This document shows positions 1 through 8,474 of a stretch of 64,000 nucleotides of DNA, one piece after another. Source of the DNA: Rheinheimera tangshanensis (GTDB taxonomy: Bacteria > Pseudomonadota > Gammaproteobacteria > Enterobacterales > Alteromonadaceae); assembly GCF_014645135.1 (NCBI RefSeq), contig NZ_BMLH01000008.1, positions 62,001 through 126,000 on the forward strand, read 5' to 3'. Positions within the stretch are counted from its first letter, which is position 1. Each line of letters begins with the position of its first letter. The translations under genes and the position numbers were made by a program. The notes beneath the pieces were generated by a model, which worked only from the letters and a program-made list of their open reading frames with translations, ran no database searches and was not told where the DNA came from.

Positions 1-387
1 CACAGACCTTATGTGGCGGTATGGATTGAAAACGAGCAGCAGCAACCCGTGCGCCTAATCGAAGCCTGGCTGGAAAAACCAGACTGGATTAAAGACTTAC
101 GTCGTTTCTGGCGCAAACTTGGCCGCAGTGAACCTCAATTAGTAGATGCAAAAACTGGCGCTACCAAAGGGCCAGGCAGCTACAAAGTGCGTTGGGATGG
201 TAAAGACGAACAAGGCAAAGCAGTTGCTGCTGGCACTTATGTACTTTTTGTTGAAGCGGCCCGTGAACAAGGCGGCCGTAATCTGGCGAAACAAGCATTC
301 ACATGGGACGGCAGCAGCGTTCAGATCGAAATAAAAGCCAGCAAAGAGCTGGGCAAAATTCAACTTACTTCAGCACAGGGAAACTAA
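1..387 (+). CDS. DUF2271 domain protein, C-terminal part (truncated by window edge)
   Basis: The reading frame is open from base 1 (codons for H-R-P-Y-V-A-V-W), so this is the end of a longer gene and the GTG at 13 is not a real start. The visible part is the DUF2271 domain: an 'RPYVAVWIENEQ' strand, a 'FWRKLGR' segment, 'ATKGPGSYKVRWDGKDEQG' and 'GTYVLFVEAAREQGG'. It aligns clearly with the end of the ApbE-like/DUF2271 fusion at 43756-45084 ('RPYVSVWLTDQQ', 'WWRRLGRKNPE', 'GTYQLQWDGRDQQG'). The upstream part outside the window may carry the same ApbE-like half. The stop is 4 bp before the DUF4198 gene, so the two are co-transcribed. The biochemical role of DUF2271 is not established; it is predicted periplasmic. 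Confidence 0.85.
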   Translation, partial: HRPYVAVWIENEQQQPVRLIEAWLEKPDWIKDLRRFWRKLGRSEPQLVDAKTGATKGPGSYKVRWDGKDEQGKAVAAGTYVLFVEAAREQGGRNLAKQAFTWDGSSVQIEIKASKELGKIQLTSAQGN

Positions 388-391
388 TCCA

Positions 392-1195
392 ATGAAAAAA
401 TCTATTCTGGCATCATTCGTGATTGCAGCTGCAATCAGCGCTCCGGCTATTGCTCATACTTTATGGGTTGTACCCAGTCATTTTGTCTTGTCGAAAACAG
501 GCAGCTGGGTATCGGCTGATGTTAGCGCCGCCAACATGACTTTTGTGGCTGACAAAGGTATCCCGGTTGATAACGTATCTTTGTATACGCCAGAGGGTAA
601 AAAGCAGGCTATTGAGCATAAATACCAGGGCAAACGTAAGTCTCAGGTCGATGCACAGTTAAATGCTGAAGGTACCTACAAACTGGAATTAGGTGGTCCT
701 GTACGTTTCGGTACTATGTACAAAGTAGGTGATGAGCGCAAGCGCATCATGGCGGATAAAAAGACCCGAGCTAAAGAGCTACCGGCCAATGCCACCGATG
801 TAGTGACCAGTCAAAGCCGCAGTCGTTCAGTCGCTTTTATCACAGTGAACAAACCAACCTCAGAAGTGCTGGCACTGAAAAACGAAGGTTTAGAATTTAA
901 AAGCTCTGTGCACCCAGCTGACATAGTCGCAGGCGAGCCTGTTACTTTTACCTTTTTAGTGAATGGTAAGGCGCAAGCTGGTGTTGAACTGGAAGTGTCC
1001 TACGAAGGTGAGCGTTATCGCGATGAAGCAGGCAGAGTGCAGCATAAAACCGATGCCACTGGCCAGTTTACTTATACGCCTGTTGAAGCGGGTGTATTCC
1101 TGATTGAAGCCTCCTATTCAGCCAAAGCTGAATCTGAATTAGCCGACCAAATCCGTGAAGGCTTAACTTTAACGTTAGAAGCGGCTTTACCTTAA
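392..1195 (+). CDS. DUF4198 family periplasmic protein
   Basis: A 267-residue protein with a Sec signal peptide (residues 1-21, cleavage after 'AIA') followed by 'HTLWVVPSHFVL', the usual DUF4198 opening in which a histidine starts the mature chain. The family includes NikK-like periplasmic proteins linked to metal uptake. The second half ('VHPADIVAGEPVTFTFLVNGKAQAGVELEV' region) looks like a carboxypeptidase-regulatory/Ig-like beta fold. It is a paralogue of the Fur-box-controlled DUF4198 gene at 46005-46793. It follows the DUF2271 gene after 4 bp, mirroring the second cluster. An iron- or metal-related envelope role is inferred from that paralogous context only. Confidence 0.85.
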   Translation: MKKSILASFVIAAAISAPAIAHTLWVVPSHFVLSKTGSWVSADVSAANMTFVADKGIPVDNVSLYTPEGKKQAIEHKYQGKRKSQVDAQLNAEGTYKLELGGPVRFGTMYKVGDERKRIMADKKTRAKELPANATDVVTSQSRSRSVAFITVNKPTSEVLALKNEGLEFKSSVHPADIVAGEPVTFTFLVNGKAQAGVELEVSYEGERYRDEAGRVQHKTDATGQFTYTPVEAGVFLIEASYSAKAESELADQIREGLTLTLEAALP

Positions 1196-1203
1196 GCCAG
1201 ACA

Positions 1204-1232
1204 CAGCCTCCGTATCAGGCGGAGGCTGTTTT
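1204..1232. terminator. Bidirectional terminator between convergent genes
   Basis: A 9-bp perfect stem (CAGCCTCCG / CGGAGGCTG) with a 7-nt loop followed by TTTTA on the plus strand. It lies just after the DUF4198 stop and overlaps the end of the convergent LacI gene. Confidence 0.8.
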
Positions 1233-2229
1233 ACCCTTTACGGATAGCGGAATTACGTACCACTAGTTCTGGCTCAAATACGTTTTCCACTTCAATATCA
1301 TGTTTGTAGAGGTTCTTCAGTAACCACAAAGCGGCCATTTTGCCCATTTCATGAATAGGGTTATTCACTGTGGTCAGCTTAGGTGACACATAACGGGCAA
1401 AAGGAATATTGTCGTAACCGACAAAAGATAAGTCTTGCGGTATTTTCATGCCTCGTTCCAGACAGACCGAAATAGCACCGGATACCATCTGATCGTTCGC
1501 ACAAACAACGGCGGTGAATGTTTTGTTTTGGCTGAACAGGTAGTTCATTCCTTCCACGCCACTGTCTTCTTTGTAATCACCTTCAAAACACAAAGCAGGA
1601 TCAAAAGACACTCCCACTTCTGCCAAAGCTCTTTTATGGCCTTCAAGACGTTCTGTCGCATCGTGTTTTTTCGCAGGGCCTGAAATATAGGCGATATCGC
1701 GGTGTCCCAAATCAATCAGATGCCGTGTGGCCATATAACCACCCAGTTCGTTATTCAGATAAATACAGCAGTCGCTGATTTCAGCTATGTATCTGTTGAT
1801 CAGCACTATAGGAGTGGAACTTTGACTGAGTTTAATCAGGTAGTCATCGGAGATAGCTTCGACGTCCAGGATCAATGCATCGCAGCCTTTACTCAGTAAA
1901 AACTCAACGCTGTCAATTTCCTGAGCCGCATCACTGTGGCCCACAGCGATAATGACATGGCGGTTATCAGAGCGCAGTGCAGCTTCAATTTCCGCCATCA
2001 TAGGACCGTAATATGGACCATCCAGTTGCGAAACCAGCACGCCAACACTATTCGAGCAATTCGACGCCAAAGACTGAGCAAAAGTGTTAGGTCTGTAACC
2101 TAATTCGGCCATAGCGGCTAATACTTTTTGTTTAGTCTTTTCGCTGACATTAGTGTTTTTGTTCATCACCCTGGAAACTGTCGCCAGAGATACACCTGCA
2201 AGCTGAGAAACGTCGTAAATGGTCGCCAT
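1231..2229 (-). CDS. LacI-family transcriptional regulator
   Basis: A 332-residue protein with the canonical LacI N-terminus: helix-turn-helix at residues 3-25 ('TIYDVSQLAGVSLATVSRVM'), then the hinge 'KVLAAMAELGYRPNTFAQSLA'. The rest is a periplasmic-binding-protein-like sugar-sensing domain ('VGVLVSQLDGPYYGPMMAEIE', 'DLSFVGYDNIPFARYVSPKLTTV'). It is the last gene of the minus-strand beta-glucoside set, after the GPH symporter and GH1 gene. The 14-bp palindromes upstream of the GH1 gene and the TonB receptor (5105, 12445, 12558) have the central CG and TGTAA..TTTCA arms typical of LacI-family operators and are its most likely targets. The effector is probably a beta-glucoside or glucose, by inference. 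Confidence 0.93.
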   Translation of the reverse strand: MATIYDVSQLAGVSLATVSRVMNKNTNVSEKTKQKVLAAMAELGYRPNTFAQSLASNCSNSVGVLVSQLDGPYYGPMMAEIEAALRSDNRHVIIAVGHSDAAQEIDSVEFLLSKGCDALILDVEAISDDYLIKLSQSSTPIVLINRYIAEISDCCIYLNNELGGYMATRHLIDLGHRDIAYISGPAKKHDATERLEGHKRALAEVGVSFDPALCFEGDYKEDSGVEGMNYLFSQNKTFTAVVCANDQMVSGAISVCLERGMKIPQDLSFVGYDNIPFARYVSPKLTTVNNPIHEMGKMAALWLLKNLYKHDIEVENVFEPELVVRNSAIRKG

Positions 2230-2328
2230 ATAGTGCTGTCACTTCTTATTGAGTCGAAGAAAATCAGAAACCGCAGAGTAATTCAGCAAAAACTGAATTG
2301 CTCTGCAAGTTGGTCATACTATCAGCTT

Positions 2329-3660
2329 TTACTCTGCAGCTCTCTTCAATTCCAACGTGATTTCATCAACTTTTTGCGTGTTGAGTTTATAAGCACTCAT
2401 CACAAAAGCGACAATTAAAGAACCAATAGCCGGATACAGACTAAAAGCCAATAATAACCCTGCTTTGGTTTCTTCGGTTTGAGTCACGTCAGCCTGATAG
2501 CCGATGCCAGCCAGTAACCAGCCGCCTAAAGCACCGCCTACTGCTATACCCAATTTGATAAAGAAAATAATGGAGGAATACACCATACCAGTAGTGCGAA
2601 TACCGGTACGCCACTGGCCATAATCTACAGTGTCTGCCATTTTAGCCCACAGCAGCGGAGTGCCTGTATTAAACACCAGATTCCACAACACATATAAACC
2701 AATGGCCAAAGTCACATTGTCAGCCGCGACAAAATAGCTGCTGGCACAAAGGGCGGCCGCCAAAACCTGAATGCCGATATAGAGTTTTACTTTGCAGTAT
2801 CGTTTTGCCAGCGGTTGAGCTATAACACAACCGACCATACTGCCGAGCATACCCAAAGTAATAAACAACGTGATGCTATCCGGCATTTCCAGATAATACT
2901 TCACATAATAAATAGCCAGTGTAGTGCGCAGCACATAACCACTCATCAGACACAAAGCCACCAGCGCTAACACCCGCCACTGATCGTTTTTCCACAACTG
3001 ACGGAAGTTATCCATATAGCTGCGGCTGACCGCCTCTTTCGGTGGGTTGATGCGCTCTTTGGTGCCATAAAAACAAGCTAAGAACATCAGTACACCTAAG
3101 GCACTCATCGCCATAATAGTCAGTTGATAACCTTTGGCCCTGTCGCCCTGGCCAAAAAACTCGACTAAAGGCAAAGTTAAAGCCGTCACCATCAGTCCGC
3201 CCAGCATGGCAAAAACAAAACGGTAGGACTGCACAGACACTCGCTCTTTTGGATCGGCTGTCAATACAGCGCCTAAAGCACAATACGGAATATTAATAGC
3301 GGTATAGACCAGCATCAGCAGGGTATAAGTGACGAAGGCGTAGATCATTTTGCCTTCTTCACCAAAGTCTGGTGTGGTAAAAGCCAGCACGCTGATCAGG
3401 CCAAAAGGTAAGGCAAACCACAGTAAATAAGGACGGAACTTACCGTATCTGCTTTGGGTGCGATCGGCAAGAGCGCCCATGATAGGATCTGTCACTGCGT
3501 CGATAATACGCACAGCCAGAAACATGGTGCCGACAAAAGCCGGCGAAATGCCGTAGATGTCGGTATAAAAAAACGTCAGAAACAACATGACGGTCTGGAA
3601 CACTATATTGCTTGCCGTATCCCCAAGGCCGTAAGCAATTTTCTCCTTTACACTAACCAT
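2329..3660 (-). CDS. GPH-family sugar:cation symporter (MFS)
   Basis: A 443-residue membrane protein with about 12 hydrophobic segments. It has the glycoside-pentoside-hexuronide (melibiose-carrier-like) signature: 'KIAYGLGDTASNIVFQTVMLFLTFFYTDIYG' at the N-terminus and 'IIDAVTDPIMGALADRTQSRYGKFRPYLLW' in the first cytoplasmic loop. It would import a glycoside across the inner membrane with H+ or Na+. It sits 50 bp downstream of the GH1 beta-glucosidase on the same strand, so it most likely supplies that enzyme with beta-glucosides. The exact sugar cannot be read from the sequence. Confidence 0.9.
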   Translation of the reverse strand: MVSVKEKIAYGLGDTASNIVFQTVMLFLTFFYTDIYGISPAFVGTMFLAVRIIDAVTDPIMGALADRTQSRYGKFRPYLLWFALPFGLISVLAFTTPDFGEEGKMIYAFVTYTLLMLVYTAINIPYCALGAVLTADPKERVSVQSYRFVFAMLGGLMVTALTLPLVEFFGQGDRAKGYQLTIMAMSALGVLMFLACFYGTKERINPPKEAVSRSYMDNFRQLWKNDQWRVLALVALCLMSGYVLRTTLAIYYVKYYLEMPDSITLFITLGMLGSMVGCVIAQPLAKRYCKVKLYIGIQVLAAALCASSYFVAADNVTLAIGLYVLWNLVFNTGTPLLWAKMADTVDYGQWRTGIRTTGMVYSSIIFFIKLGIAVGGALGGWLLAGIGYQADVTQTEETKAGLLLAFSLYPAIGSLIVAFVMSAYKLNTQKVDEITLELKRAAE

Positions 3661-3710
3661 GTCAGGCGCATCCTATAAAGTGTTGATTTGAAATTATTAT
3701 TTTTTATAAA

Positions 3711-5039
3711 TTAACGGTTACTGATTAAATTTTTGTAAGCCAGGCCGCTGTTTTTCACAGTTCTTTGCTGGCTGTTGTAGTCGACATAGACGATACCAAA
3801 ACGCTTTAAGTAGCCTTCAGCCCACTCAAAGTTGTCCATTAAACTCCAGGCAAAATAGCCTTGAATATCGACACCTTGCTCAACCGCCTGATGCACTGCA
3901 TTCAGATGCGACTGGTAGTAGGATAAACGCAGTTGATCATCCACTGCGCCATTGTGCAGTTGATCGGCTGCCGCTGCACCATTTTCGGTAATATAAACAG
4001 GTGGCAGTTTGTATTTCTGATGCAAAGACACTAACAGATCGGTAAAGGCCTGTGGATAAATTTCCCAGCCAATATCTGTTTTCGGCGCGTCGGCCATATC
4101 GACTTCAATAAAGTCACGGCCTTCAGTGGCCCTATACACAGTACGGGTGTAGAAATTGACGCCTAAAAAGTCCAGAGGAGCTTTGATAATGTCAAAGTCA
4201 CCAGGCTCAATCACTGGCTTGTCTTCATCAGCCAGCAGAGCAAAAGAATCCGGGTAAGCGCCATCAAATACAGGCTTGATATACCACTGGTTAAAGTAGT
4301 CGTCAGCCAACTGCGCTGCTCTTTGATCGGCAGGGCTGTCGGTTAGCGGATAAGCTGGGGTGAAGTTCAGCACTATGCCGTTCATGCTGTTTGGACTGTT
4401 TTTCCGCAGTACCTGCATCGCCAGACCATGTGCTAACAATAAATGGTGTGCTGACTGACGGCCAAAGGCTTTTTTAGTTAAACCAGGCGCGTGAATACCA
4501 GCCTCATAACCTAAATACGAGCTGCAAAATGGCTCATTTAAGGTCGCGTACGAATAAACTCTGTCGCCAAAGGCTTTACTTAACTTGTCAGCATAATCCT
4601 GGAATAAATAAGCGGTGTTGCGATTCAGCCAGCCGCCCTGATCTTCAATATGCTGAGGTAAATCCCAGTGATACAAGGTGACAAAAGACTTAATATTTTT
4701 AGCTTTTAGCTCATCCAGAATGTTGATGTAAAAGTCGACGCCCCGCTGATTCAGGCTACCGTCTTTATTCATTACCCTTGCCCAGGCAATAGATAAACGA
4801 TAAGCATCGACACCAAGGGAGCTTATCAGAGCGATATCGTCACGCCATAAATGATAGTGATCACAAGCTAAATCGCCGTTTGAACCATCTTTTACTTTGC
4901 CCGGTGTAGCGCAAAAAGTATCCCAGATACAAGGCAAGCGATCTTCAATGCCACCTTCAATCTGGAAAGATGAAGTGGCCACACCATAAGTAAATTCTTT
5001 GTTCAGCAGTCTTGAGCCTTTTGGCAATTCATAATTCAT
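3711..5039 (-). CDS. GH1 family beta-glucosidase
   Basis: A 442-residue protein, the normal length for bacterial GH1. It carries both catalytic signatures: 'TLNEP' at about residues 166-170 (acid/base Glu169) and 'ITENG' at about 350-354 (nucleophile Glu352). 'FAWSLMDNFEWAEGY' near the C-terminus belongs to the aglycone/glucose pocket. The N-terminal 'FTYGVATSSFQIEGG' is the GH1 strand-1 motif. There is no signal peptide, so it is cytoplasmic and would hydrolyse imported beta-glucosides such as cellobiose. It is followed by the symporter and LacI genes. A LacI-type operator lies 66 bp upstream of the ATG. Confidence 0.95.
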   Translation of the reverse strand: MNYELPKGSRLLNKEFTYGVATSSFQIEGGIEDRLPCIWDTFCATPGKVKDGSNGDLACDHYHLWRDDIALISSLGVDAYRLSIAWARVMNKDGSLNQRGVDFYINILDELKAKNIKSFVTLYHWDLPQHIEDQGGWLNRNTAYLFQDYADKLSKAFGDRVYSYATLNEPFCSSYLGYEAGIHAPGLTKKAFGRQSAHHLLLAHGLAMQVLRKNSPNSMNGIVLNFTPAYPLTDSPADQRAAQLADDYFNQWYIKPVFDGAYPDSFALLADEDKPVIEPGDFDIIKAPLDFLGVNFYTRTVYRATEGRDFIEVDMADAPKTDIGWEIYPQAFTDLLVSLHQKYKLPPVYITENGAAAADQLHNGAVDDQLRLSYYQSHLNAVHQAVEQGVDIQGYFAWSLMDNFEWAEGYLKRFGIVYVDYNSQQRTVKNSGLAYKNLISNR

Positions 5040-5104
5040 CGTTATCTTCTTTTCATCTTTAAAATTGGAGGGAGAACATGATCTTATTTACGCAACACTA
5101 GGCA

Positions 5105-5118
5105 TGTAATCGCTTTCA
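5105..5118. promoter_or_regulatory. LacI-type operator upstream of GH1 gene
   Basis: TGTAATCGCTTTCA, differing by one base from the operator TGTAAGCGCTTTCA found upstream of the TonB receptor at 12445. It lies 66 bp before the GH1 start codon. Confidence 0.75.
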
Positions 5119-5179
5119 TTTTTTGTGTTGTCGTGACCATATTCAGTTCCTTGGTGTTATGGGTTCATAAGGTTTGGTT

Positions 5180-5896
5180 TTATACGAAATCGATAAACAT
5201 GTTCGCCGTTAAACGCCCTGTGACTGGCGAACCATTGATGTCAGTAGCTACATCTACCAATGACGAATGCAGCAGATTACCGGGATAAATAATCAGTCTG
5301 TTCGCCTGATAAGGGATCTGGTGATACAGCTCATAATGTTGATTGCTCTGCACCTGATAACGCTGCGGCGGCGCACCATGCTGGTCGATAAACTGCTGCG
5401 CTGACTGAAAATAGTCCTGCCGTCTTTGCTCTGTCACTCGCTCAAAACCCGTAGGTTTATGCCGGAAAAAACCTGTACTGCCATGAGGACCGTCATTCAG
5501 ATAATGCAACAGCGCAAAATAATAAGGCGAGCTGGTATCAAAATGCGGCATACATTGCAGCGGATGCAGACTGTTTTCTGGCTGAGTGATCAACGCATAA
5601 AACAGCATTTGTGGTTTTAACCTCAGCGTATCAGGTACCTGATACACCTGGTAAATGAGCTGATACACTGCATTTAAGCTGGCGGCCACATAAGCTTTTG
5701 GCAATACGGCACGCTGCCCTGGGTAATAGGTTTGACTCTCACGCATAAAATCGCTGTGCTGAGCCTGCTGGCGTAAACCAGACAAGTCCAGAGCAAAGTG
5801 ATCAATCATAATCAATGGCGTTTTTTCCAGCCCGAGATAGATAACTTCGGGCCGAATGGCGGTATTGACCTGATAATTCAGCGCGTCCTGCATCAT
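5180..5896 (-). CDS. DUF6445 family protein, possible 2OG-Fe(II)-type oxygenase fold
   Basis: A protein of about 238 residues from the ATG at 5896, chosen because it lies just after the halogenase stop; a longer frame from 5941 would overlap that gene by about 40 bp. It resembles the DUF6445 family that travels with tryptophan-halogenase-like genes. 'MPHFDTSSPYYFALLHYLND' contains an HxD pair, and 'GNLLHSS' supplies a later histidine, followed by 'TGRLTANMFIDF' with an arginine. That order (HxD...H...R) is what a 2-oxoglutarate/Fe(II) dioxygenase would show, but this is inference. It is translationally close to the halogenase gene upstream. Confidence 0.75.
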   Translation of the reverse strand: MMQDALNYQVNTAIRPEVIYLGLEKTPLIMIDHFALDLSGLRQQAQHSDFMRESQTYYPGQRAVLPKAYVAASLNAVYQLIYQVYQVPDTLRLKPQMLFYALITQPENSLHPLQCMPHFDTSSPYYFALLHYLNDGPHGSTGFFRHKPTGFERVTEQRRQDYFQSAQQFIDQHGAPPQRYQVQSNQHYELYHQIPYQANRLIIYPGNLLHSSLVDVATDINGSPVTGRLTANMFIDFV

Positions 5897-5900
5897 TGTT

Positions 5901-7394
5901 TCAGACCAGAGACGACTTGCAATAATGCTGAATAAACTCATGATGAGTCGGGAACTGACTCACAGTGCGTTTCACATTCTGTTTAATGCTCATCAGGAAA
6001 TCATTCAGTTCAGAATCCGGCATTAAATCGACAATAGGATGGTACTGCTCTGGCATTAAGCCCTGACCAATCAGCACCTGTAACCAGGAGCTTTCGCCAA
6101 ATAATTCCTGTGCAAACTTATAGACTTTGCCGGATTGCTTAAACAATTCCATCCGATGAGCAAGACTATCTGGGATTTCCATATCTTTGCAGTAACGCCA
6201 GAATTTAGTATCTGTGCGCTCCGTAGCTTTGTAGTGCAGGATGATAAAGTCGCGGATATTATCCATTTCGATCTTCGTCTGGCGATTAAACTCAGCCACA
6301 TCAGCAGAATTTATGCCGTTGGACGGAAACATCTGCAGCAGACGAATAATGCTACGCTGGATCAAATGAATACTGGTCGACTCTAAAGGCTCCAGGAAAC
6401 CACTGGATAAACCAATAGCGACACAGTTTTTATTCCAGTGCTGACGGCGTGTGCCGGTTTTAAATTTGATCAGCCGTGGCTCAAACATCATTTCGCCTTC
6501 AAGATTATCCACCAGCGTTTGTTTGGCTTCAGCTTCCGTTATAAATTTGCTGCAGAATACCAAGCCATTACCCACCCGGCTTTGCAGCGGAATCTTCCAT
6601 TGCCAACCCGCTTGGCGGGCTATGGCTCGGGTATAAGCCACTGGCTCTTGTGTCGTTTTGGTTTGTACCGCATAAGCGCTATCACACGGCAACCAGTGGC
6701 TCCAGTCTTCAAAACCTGTGTTGAGTGTTTGCTCAATCAATAAAGCACGGAAGCCAGTGCAATCGATGAACAAATCGCCCTCAAGCAGCTCACCGGATTC
6801 CAGCAATAACGCACTAATATTGCCGTCCATATGCTGCTGTACTTCACGAATTTTACCTTCAATGCGTCTGATGCCATGTTGCTCGGACATACGACGCAGA
6901 AATTTGGCATATAAGGACGCATCCATATGGTAAGCGTGGTTCAGATCCTGATTCGGCAGCACAGCAAAACGGCCCTGACGGGCGCCTAAATGCTCAACAC
7001 AGTAGTCACCTATTTCAGTCGCTATACCTTTTTGTTTAGCTTTAACCCAAAAATGCTGAAATCCACAGGCCCAGCAGTCTTTACCTAAAAATCCAAAGGA
7101 GTGAATATAATCTTCGCCTAGGTTTTTCCAGTTTTCAAACTGAATACCCAGCTTAAAAGTGGCATTAGTAGCCGCCATCACTTCAGATTCTTTGATATTC
7201 AGTAAGCGGTGAAAGATATGCATAGTGGGGATAGTGGCTTCACCGACCCCCACAGTGCCAATATCGTCGGACTCCACTAAAACCACTTCCAGGTTTTTGC
7301 CCAGTAATTTAGTCAGGCCAGCCGCTGTCATCCAGCCAGCGGTGCCACCGCCTGCAATCACGACCTTTTTGATTCTGTTGTGTTGGTTATTCAT
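5901..7394 (-). CDS. Tryptophan-halogenase-like FAD-dependent enzyme (PrnA family)
   Basis: A 497-residue flavin-dependent halogenase homologue. The FAD-binding 'GGGTAGW' motif is at residues 15-21. The lysine that activates hypohalous acid in PrnA corresponds to Lys81 in 'TFKLGIQFENW'. The halogenase signature W-x-W-x-I-P is present as 'GWQWKIP', and 'GFLEPLESTSIHLIQ' contains the conserved active-site glutamate. It would use FADH2 from a separate reductase, halide and O2; no reductase is encoded nearby. Homologues in Caulobacterales and Xanthomonadales (for example BrvH) occur next to TonB receptors and have unknown natural substrates. It lies between the JmjC/cupin and DUF6445 genes in a receptor-led block. 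Confidence 0.9.
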   Translation of the reverse strand: MNNQHNRIKKVVIAGGGTAGWMTAAGLTKLLGKNLEVVLVESDDIGTVGVGEATIPTMHIFHRLLNIKESEVMAATNATFKLGIQFENWKNLGEDYIHSFGFLGKDCWACGFQHFWVKAKQKGIATEIGDYCVEHLGARQGRFAVLPNQDLNHAYHMDASLYAKFLRRMSEQHGIRRIEGKIREVQQHMDGNISALLLESGELLEGDLFIDCTGFRALLIEQTLNTGFEDWSHWLPCDSAYAVQTKTTQEPVAYTRAIARQAGWQWKIPLQSRVGNGLVFCSKFITEAEAKQTLVDNLEGEMMFEPRLIKFKTGTRRQHWNKNCVAIGLSSGFLEPLESTSIHLIQRSIIRLLQMFPSNGINSADVAEFNRQTKIEMDNIRDFIILHYKATERTDTKFWRYCKDMEIPDSLAHRMELFKQSGKVYKFAQELFGESSWLQVLIGQGLMPEQYHPIVDLMPDSELNDFLMSIKQNVKRTVSQFPTHHEFIQHYCKSSLV

Positions 7395-7438
7395 CTGTTC
7401 ACCCTGTTGATTGGTGTCTTTATATTTTTAGTTGGTTG

Positions 7439-8461
7439 TCAGCGTTTTAATTTATTCAATAAATCAGCCCTGATCTGGCGTGCATTCAGCTCATCCAATG
7501 GCTTGGTTAACATCTTTAAAGCATCAGGCTGAATATGCTCCTGCGCTACATCGTCGTGCTCAAAAATGTAGTAATCAAAAATAGCTTTCCAGGCCTGACG
7601 CTGAGCTTTAGGCAAGCTACGCAAGCTCAATACTGCCATAGACAGCGCATTGTTAGGCCGACCTAAATAGGCTGGAGTATCGCGCCACCAGTGACTGATC
7701 AGCACATTAAAGGCGTCCAAGGCCTCGACATGGTGCCACCACATGCTGGGAATAAATAACACATCACCGGGTTCCAGTTCGGCTACCTGTGCATGTTTTA
7801 ATGCTTCGGCAAACTTAGGGAAACGTTCAAAATCAGGCGCGGCAAAATCGACCATACTGACATCCTGACCTCCGGGTGCAAATTCCATAGGGCCAGGATA
7901 TAAATTGCTGATTTGCTCTGGCGGAAATAAGGTAAAAGTACGGTGTCCGACCGCATTACAGGCCAGATTTTGCGGAAAGTCATAATGAGCAGCGATACGG
8001 GATTGATTACCAAGCCAAACACTGGTTAATGGACTGATGCCTGGCATGGGTAGCGTATTGTGCTCTGCCAAACCCGGAAACCAATGGTTGATCTCGGTTG
8101 AACCCATGTAATAGGTGGGCACTTCAGCTTGATTATTCAACGCAAAAAGACGGTCCAGCAACTGATTAAAGTCTATTTTTCCGCCCTGATAATTAAAGCC
8201 ATTTTGCTCTGGATTATAAAACACCCGGCCTTGCTGATCGGGCTCCAGGTAACAGGCACTGACGGGAATCCCCTGATAAAACTGCCGAAGGTAATCTGCG
8301 GCAGACGAAGCGGAAATAACACCCGCCTTGACCAAGGGCCAGTCTTTACACAAGCCTTTGAAAATTAAAGGGGAAGAGGCCTTAGCTATTAAACTCAGAG
8401 CATCAGCTAAATCGCATCCTTCCAGAGTTTTTACTTGTACTAAAGGCGTTGTCTTGTGCAT
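7439..8461 (-). CDS. Cupin-like / JmjC-domain protein
   Basis: A 340-residue protein of the cupin_8 (JmjC-like) family. The Fe-binding HxD pair is visible in 'RIAAHYDFPQNLAC', and the distal histidine is in 'GDVLFIPSMWWHHVEAL'. The N-terminal 'ASSPLIFKGLCKDWPLVKAG' is the usual family opening. Such proteins are 2-oxoglutarate-dependent hydroxylases or demethylases; the substrate here is unknown. It ends 44 bp before the halogenase gene and starts 13 bp after the SapC gene, so the SapC-JmjC-halogenase-DUF6445 genes form one operon. Confidence 0.88.
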   Translation of the reverse strand: MHKTTPLVQVKTLEGCDLADALSLIAKASSPLIFKGLCKDWPLVKAGVISASSAADYLRQFYQGIPVSACYLEPDQQGRVFYNPEQNGFNYQGGKIDFNQLLDRLFALNNQAEVPTYYMGSTEINHWFPGLAEHNTLPMPGISPLTSVWLGNQSRIAAHYDFPQNLACNAVGHRTFTLFPPEQISNLYPGPMEFAPGGQDVSMVDFAAPDFERFPKFAEALKHAQVAELEPGDVLFIPSMWWHHVEALDAFNVLISHWWRDTPAYLGRPNNALSMAVLSLRSLPKAQRQAWKAIFDYYIFEHDDVAQEHIQPDALKMLTKPLDELNARQIRADLLNKLKR

Positions 8462-8474
8462 GGCTCGTCAGACC

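Noticed and set aside
5897-5941. Upstream start of the DUF6445 gene overlapping the halogenase
   Set aside because: A later ATG at 5896 directly after the halogenase stop avoids a 41-bp overlap.
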